Part shown: in pieces, positions 5,926 through 7,440 of the stretch
Layout: each line of letters opens with the position of its first letter
Numbering within the stretch: position 1 is the stretch's first letter
NCBI GenBank assembly: GCA_016200725.1
Contig: JACQEE010000148.1
Coordinates: forward strand, 1 to 7,440
Origin: Chloroflexota bacterium
Lineage (GTDB): Bacteria; Chloroflexota; Dehalococcoidia; SHYB01
DNA: 7,440 nt
Direction of reading: 5' to 3'
The notes under the pieces: model-generated
What the model was told of the DNA's origin: nothing
The model's input: only the letters and a program-made list of their open reading frames with translations
The model's database searches: none
Position numbers and translations under genes: made by a program

Positions 5926-5952
5926 CTTGGTGTGCTTTGTGGTCTTTGTGGT
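5926..5952. repeat. Short G/T-rich tandem repeat (9-bp period) between the SDR genes
   Basis: Three 9-bp units stand head to tail: CTTGGTGTG (5926-5934), CTTTGTGGT (5935-5943) and CTTTGTGGT (5944-5952). They fill much of the 76-bp gap between the two SDR genes. The sequence resembles the repeat at 5071-5099, which holds the same place after the other copy. Confidence 0.55.
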
Positions 5953-5965
5953 TAATCGCTCTTCC

Positions 5966-6742
5966 TCACCCGTTCATCCAGACGCCCGCGTCGACGACCA
6001 GCGTCTGCCCCGTCATCATCTTGCTGTCGTCCGATGCGAGGAACGTCGCCGCGCCGGTGAGGTCCCACGGCTCCAGCGTCTTCCCCAGCGCTGCAGCCTT
6101 CACCAGGTTGTCGATCATCATCGGCGGCACGACCTTCTTCGTCGCCTCGGACATCGTCACGCCCGGCGCGATGGCGTTGACCCGGATGTTGTGCGGGCCG
6201 CCGGTGCGCGCCATCGACTTCGTCAGATACACCACGCCCGACTTCGCCAGGCCATAGGCGTAGTTGCCGAAGTTCTTCGCTGGCGGCATCCCAGGAGTCG
6301 GTAGCGGATACGCTGCCGTCGACGAGATGTTGATGATCGAGCCGCCGCCCTGCTCTTTCATGTACGGGAACACCGCGCGCCCGCACACCAGGATGCCGAT
6401 GAGGTTTACGTCGAGCATTTTGCGCAGGTAGGCTAGCGAGCCGTCCGTCATGTCCATGTCGTAGTAGATCGCCGCGTTGTTCATCAGGATATCGACGCGC
6501 CCAAACCTGTCCTTCACCTGCTTGGCAACCGCCTTCATCGACTCCTCGCTGGAGACGTCACCCTTGATGGCCAGCGCCTTGCCACCTTTCTCGGCGATCT
6601 CCGCCTCGACCTTCTTCGCCCCCTCGTCGCGCATGTCCACGATCGCGACCGCCGCGCCCTCCTCCGCGAAGCGCATCGAATACGCCCGCCCGATCCCCTG
6701 CGCGCCGCCGGTGACGATGGCCACTTTGCCTTTGAGCCGCAT
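5966..6742 (-). CDS. SDR-family NAD(P)-dependent oxidoreductase, promoter-proximal copy
   Basis: A complete 258-residue classical SDR, the tandem paralogue of the next gene. It keeps all the catalytic parts: TGGAQGIG (11-18), Asp36, NNAA (88-91), Asn113, INISST (137-142) and YGLAK (Tyr163, Lys167). By hand count 34 of 258 residues differ from the other copy. The largest divergent patches are the segment TPGMPPAK (149-156) and PMMIDNLVKAAA (206-217), where the other has PERIIETLTKNSA-type sequence. The start at 6742 has GGGAGG (6748-6753) 5 nt upstream. It is the first gene of the likely two-gene operon and is divergent from a CaiB/BaiF CoA-transferase, which suggests work on CoA-linked or CoA-activated substrates. 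This is context only. Confidence 0.95.
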   Translation of the reverse strand: MRLKGKVAIVTGGAQGIGRAYSMRFAEEGAAVAIVDMRDEGAKKVEAEIAEKGGKALAIKGDVSSEESMKAVAKQVKDRFGRVDILMNNAAIYYDMDMTDGSLAYLRKMLDVNLIGILVCGRAVFPYMKEQGGGSIINISSTAAYPLPTPGMPPAKNFGNYAYGLAKSGVVYLTKSMARTGGPHNIRVNAIAPGVTMSEATKKVVPPMMIDNLVKAAALGKTLEPWDLTGAATFLASDDSKMMTGQTLVVDAGVWMNG

Positions 6743-6756
6743 GTCTGCCTCCCGTC

Positions 6757-6790
6757 TGTCACTCTGAACGAAGTGAAGAGTCCCTCTGGG
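6757..6790. repeat. Dispersed-repeat-like sequence with small hairpin in the SDR leader
   Basis: ACTCT (6761-6765) and AGAGT (6777-6781) form a 5-bp stem with an 11-nt loop. The stretch, with its GAACGAAGTGAAGAG core, resembles an intergenic repeat family (GTCATTCTGAGCGAAG-like) that I remember from many bacterial genomes, including Chloroflexota. It lies in the predicted 5' leader of the SDR operon, just before the ribosome binding site, so it could also affect expression. Confidence 0.4.
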
Positions 6791-6803
6791 TTTCCGAGGC
6801 GGG

Positions 6804-6833
6804 AGCGTACGTGCTTGCGACGAGGAAAGTCAA
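6804..6833 (-). promoter_or_regulatory. Candidate promoter of the SDR operon
   Basis: On the minus strand TTGACT (6828-6833, five of six matches) and TACGCT (6804-6809, three of six) are 18 bp apart. Transcription would start near 6797, giving a leader of about 55 nt that contains the repeat hairpin and the GGGAGG site. Confidence 0.4.
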
Positions 6834-6851
6834 GGAAAGGGTTCACCCGTG

Positions 6852-6857
6852 TAGAAT
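6852..6857 (+). promoter_or_regulatory. -10-like TAGAAT placed for a leaderless CoA-transferase transcript
   Basis: TAGAAT matches the -10 consensus at five of six positions and ends 7 bp before the ATG at 6865. Transcription would begin at or next to that ATG, giving a leaderless mRNA. No good -35 box is seen. The purine-rich GGAAAGG at 6834-6840 is too far from either ATG to be a normal ribosome binding site. Confidence 0.3.
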
Positions 6858-6864
6858 GGCGCCC

Positions 6865-7440
6865 ATGCCCCGCCCTCTCGAAGGCATTCGCATCCTCGAC
6901 CTGACGACCCTTATCAACGGGCCGTGGGCTACCGTCATGCTCTCCGATATGGGCGCCGACGTGCTGAAGGTCGAGGACCCGTCGAACGCCGACCCGTATC
7001 GCGGCGACGTGCGCGGCGGCGTGGATGCGCGCACCGGCCTGCACACCTTCTTCGAGACGATGAACCGCAACAAGCGCAGCATGACGCTCGACCTCAAGCG
7101 CGACGAGGGGCGCCAGGTCTTCTACCGTCTCGTCCAGCGCGTCGACGTCGTCACCTCCAACTACCGCCCCGGTGTCGTCGAGCGCCTCGGCGTCACCTAC
7201 GCCGATCTCGTCAAGCACAACCCCAGCGTCATCACCGTCTCCGCGAGCGGCCTCGGTCGCGAAGGCCCCGACGCTGGCGAAGGCGTCGTCGATCTGATCG
7301 GCCAGGCGCGCGCCGGCTACCTCTCGCTCACCGCCGCTGAGGACGGCTCGCCCCGCTACATCGGAAACTACGCCCTCGCTGACCAGGTTGGCGCCATGAT
7401 GATGGCCTATGCGACCGTCGTCGCCGTGCTCGCCCGCGAG
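6865..7440 (+). CDS. Class III CoA-transferase (CaiB/BaiF family), C-terminus cut by window edge
   Basis: Class III enzymes move CoA between carboxylic acids through an aspartyl-CoA intermediate. The 192 residues visible match the family's N-terminal half: PLEGIRILDLTTLINGPWA (4-22), LSDMGADVLKVEDP (26-39), NRNKRSMTLDLKRDEGR (68-83), VDVVTSNYRPGVVERLG (93-109), ITVSASGLGREGP (123-135) and ADQVGAMMMAYATVVAVLA (172-190). Asp173 lies where the catalytic Asp of formyl-CoA transferase (Asp169) aligns by eye. Family proteins are about 380-430 residues, so roughly half is off the window. The frame also has an ATG at 6856, which would add MAP; 6865 is preferred because family members start shortly before PLEGI and a -10-like box overlaps 6856. 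It is divergent from the SDR pair. The substrate is unknown. Confidence 0.93.
   Translation, partial: MPRPLEGIRILDLTTLINGPWATVMLSDMGADVLKVEDPSNADPYRGDVRGGVDARTGLHTFFETMNRNKRSMTLDLKRDEGRQVFYRLVQRVDVVTSNYRPGVVERLGVTYADLVKHNPSVITVSASGLGREGPDAGEGVVDLIGQARAGYLSLTAAEDGSPRYIGNYALADQVGAMMMAYATVVAVLARE

Noticed and set aside
5071..5952. G/T-rich tandem repeats as a CRISPR array
   Set aside because: The units are 8-9 bp with no spacers and only three copies at each site.
5624..6304. Plus-strand 226-residue open frame bridging the two SDR genes
   Set aside because: It is a shadow of both SDR genes and translates the G/T-rich repeat between them, a common source of false ORFs.

Overview
The window is 7.4 kb of high-GC, gene-dense bacterial chromosome with eight protein genes, two of them cut by the window edges. 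The mix of genes recalls Chloroflexota (Dehalococcoidia-like lineages): a compact Tat cassette, a TIGR03960-type protein, a thioredoxin-fold lipoprotein with a FCQTRTCGP motif, paired SDR dehydrogenases and a CaiB-type CoA-transferase. This assignment is an impression from gene content and protein style, not a proven placement.

Left part (1-1690), minus strand: a HxlR-type regulator (916-1494) lies upstream of a TatA/TatB-type gene with a TTG start (594-863) and tatC (1-580, C-terminus off the window). A weak promoter can be drawn just upstream of the tat pair. The regulator has its own consistent promoter, leader and ribosome binding site. A cluster of CTAC/GTAG half-sites lies across and upstream of that promoter, with a CTAC-T-GTAG palindrome in the -35/-10 spacer.

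Middle part (1691-5059): a divergent pair shares a 116-bp intergenic region. On the minus strand is a 546-residue relative of the TIGR03960 B12-binding/radical SAM family that appears to have lost its radical SAM chemistry. On the plus strand is a secreted lipoprotein with a thioredoxin-like domain and a CX4C motif. The lipoprotein gene runs convergently into a pentapeptide-repeat protein gene whose beta-helix has an almost perfect 20-residue periodicity, including a column of five stacked cysteines. A dispersed-repeat-like hairpin lies between the two convergent genes.

Right part (5060-7440): two tandem SDR genes of equal length (258 aa, about 87% identical by hand count) form a likely minus-strand operon made by duplication. 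Each is followed by a short G/T-rich tandem repeat. Divergent from them is a class III (CaiB/BaiF) CoA-transferase, cut by the right edge. Together these three look like a small acyl-CoA or alcohol/ketone catabolic locus, but no substrate can be read from the sequence.

No tRNA, rRNA, CRISPR array, insertion sequence or complete novel defence system was seen. The oddest items are the degenerate radical SAM relative, the regulator's putative operator array and repeated His-rich tail, and the regular pentapeptide protein.
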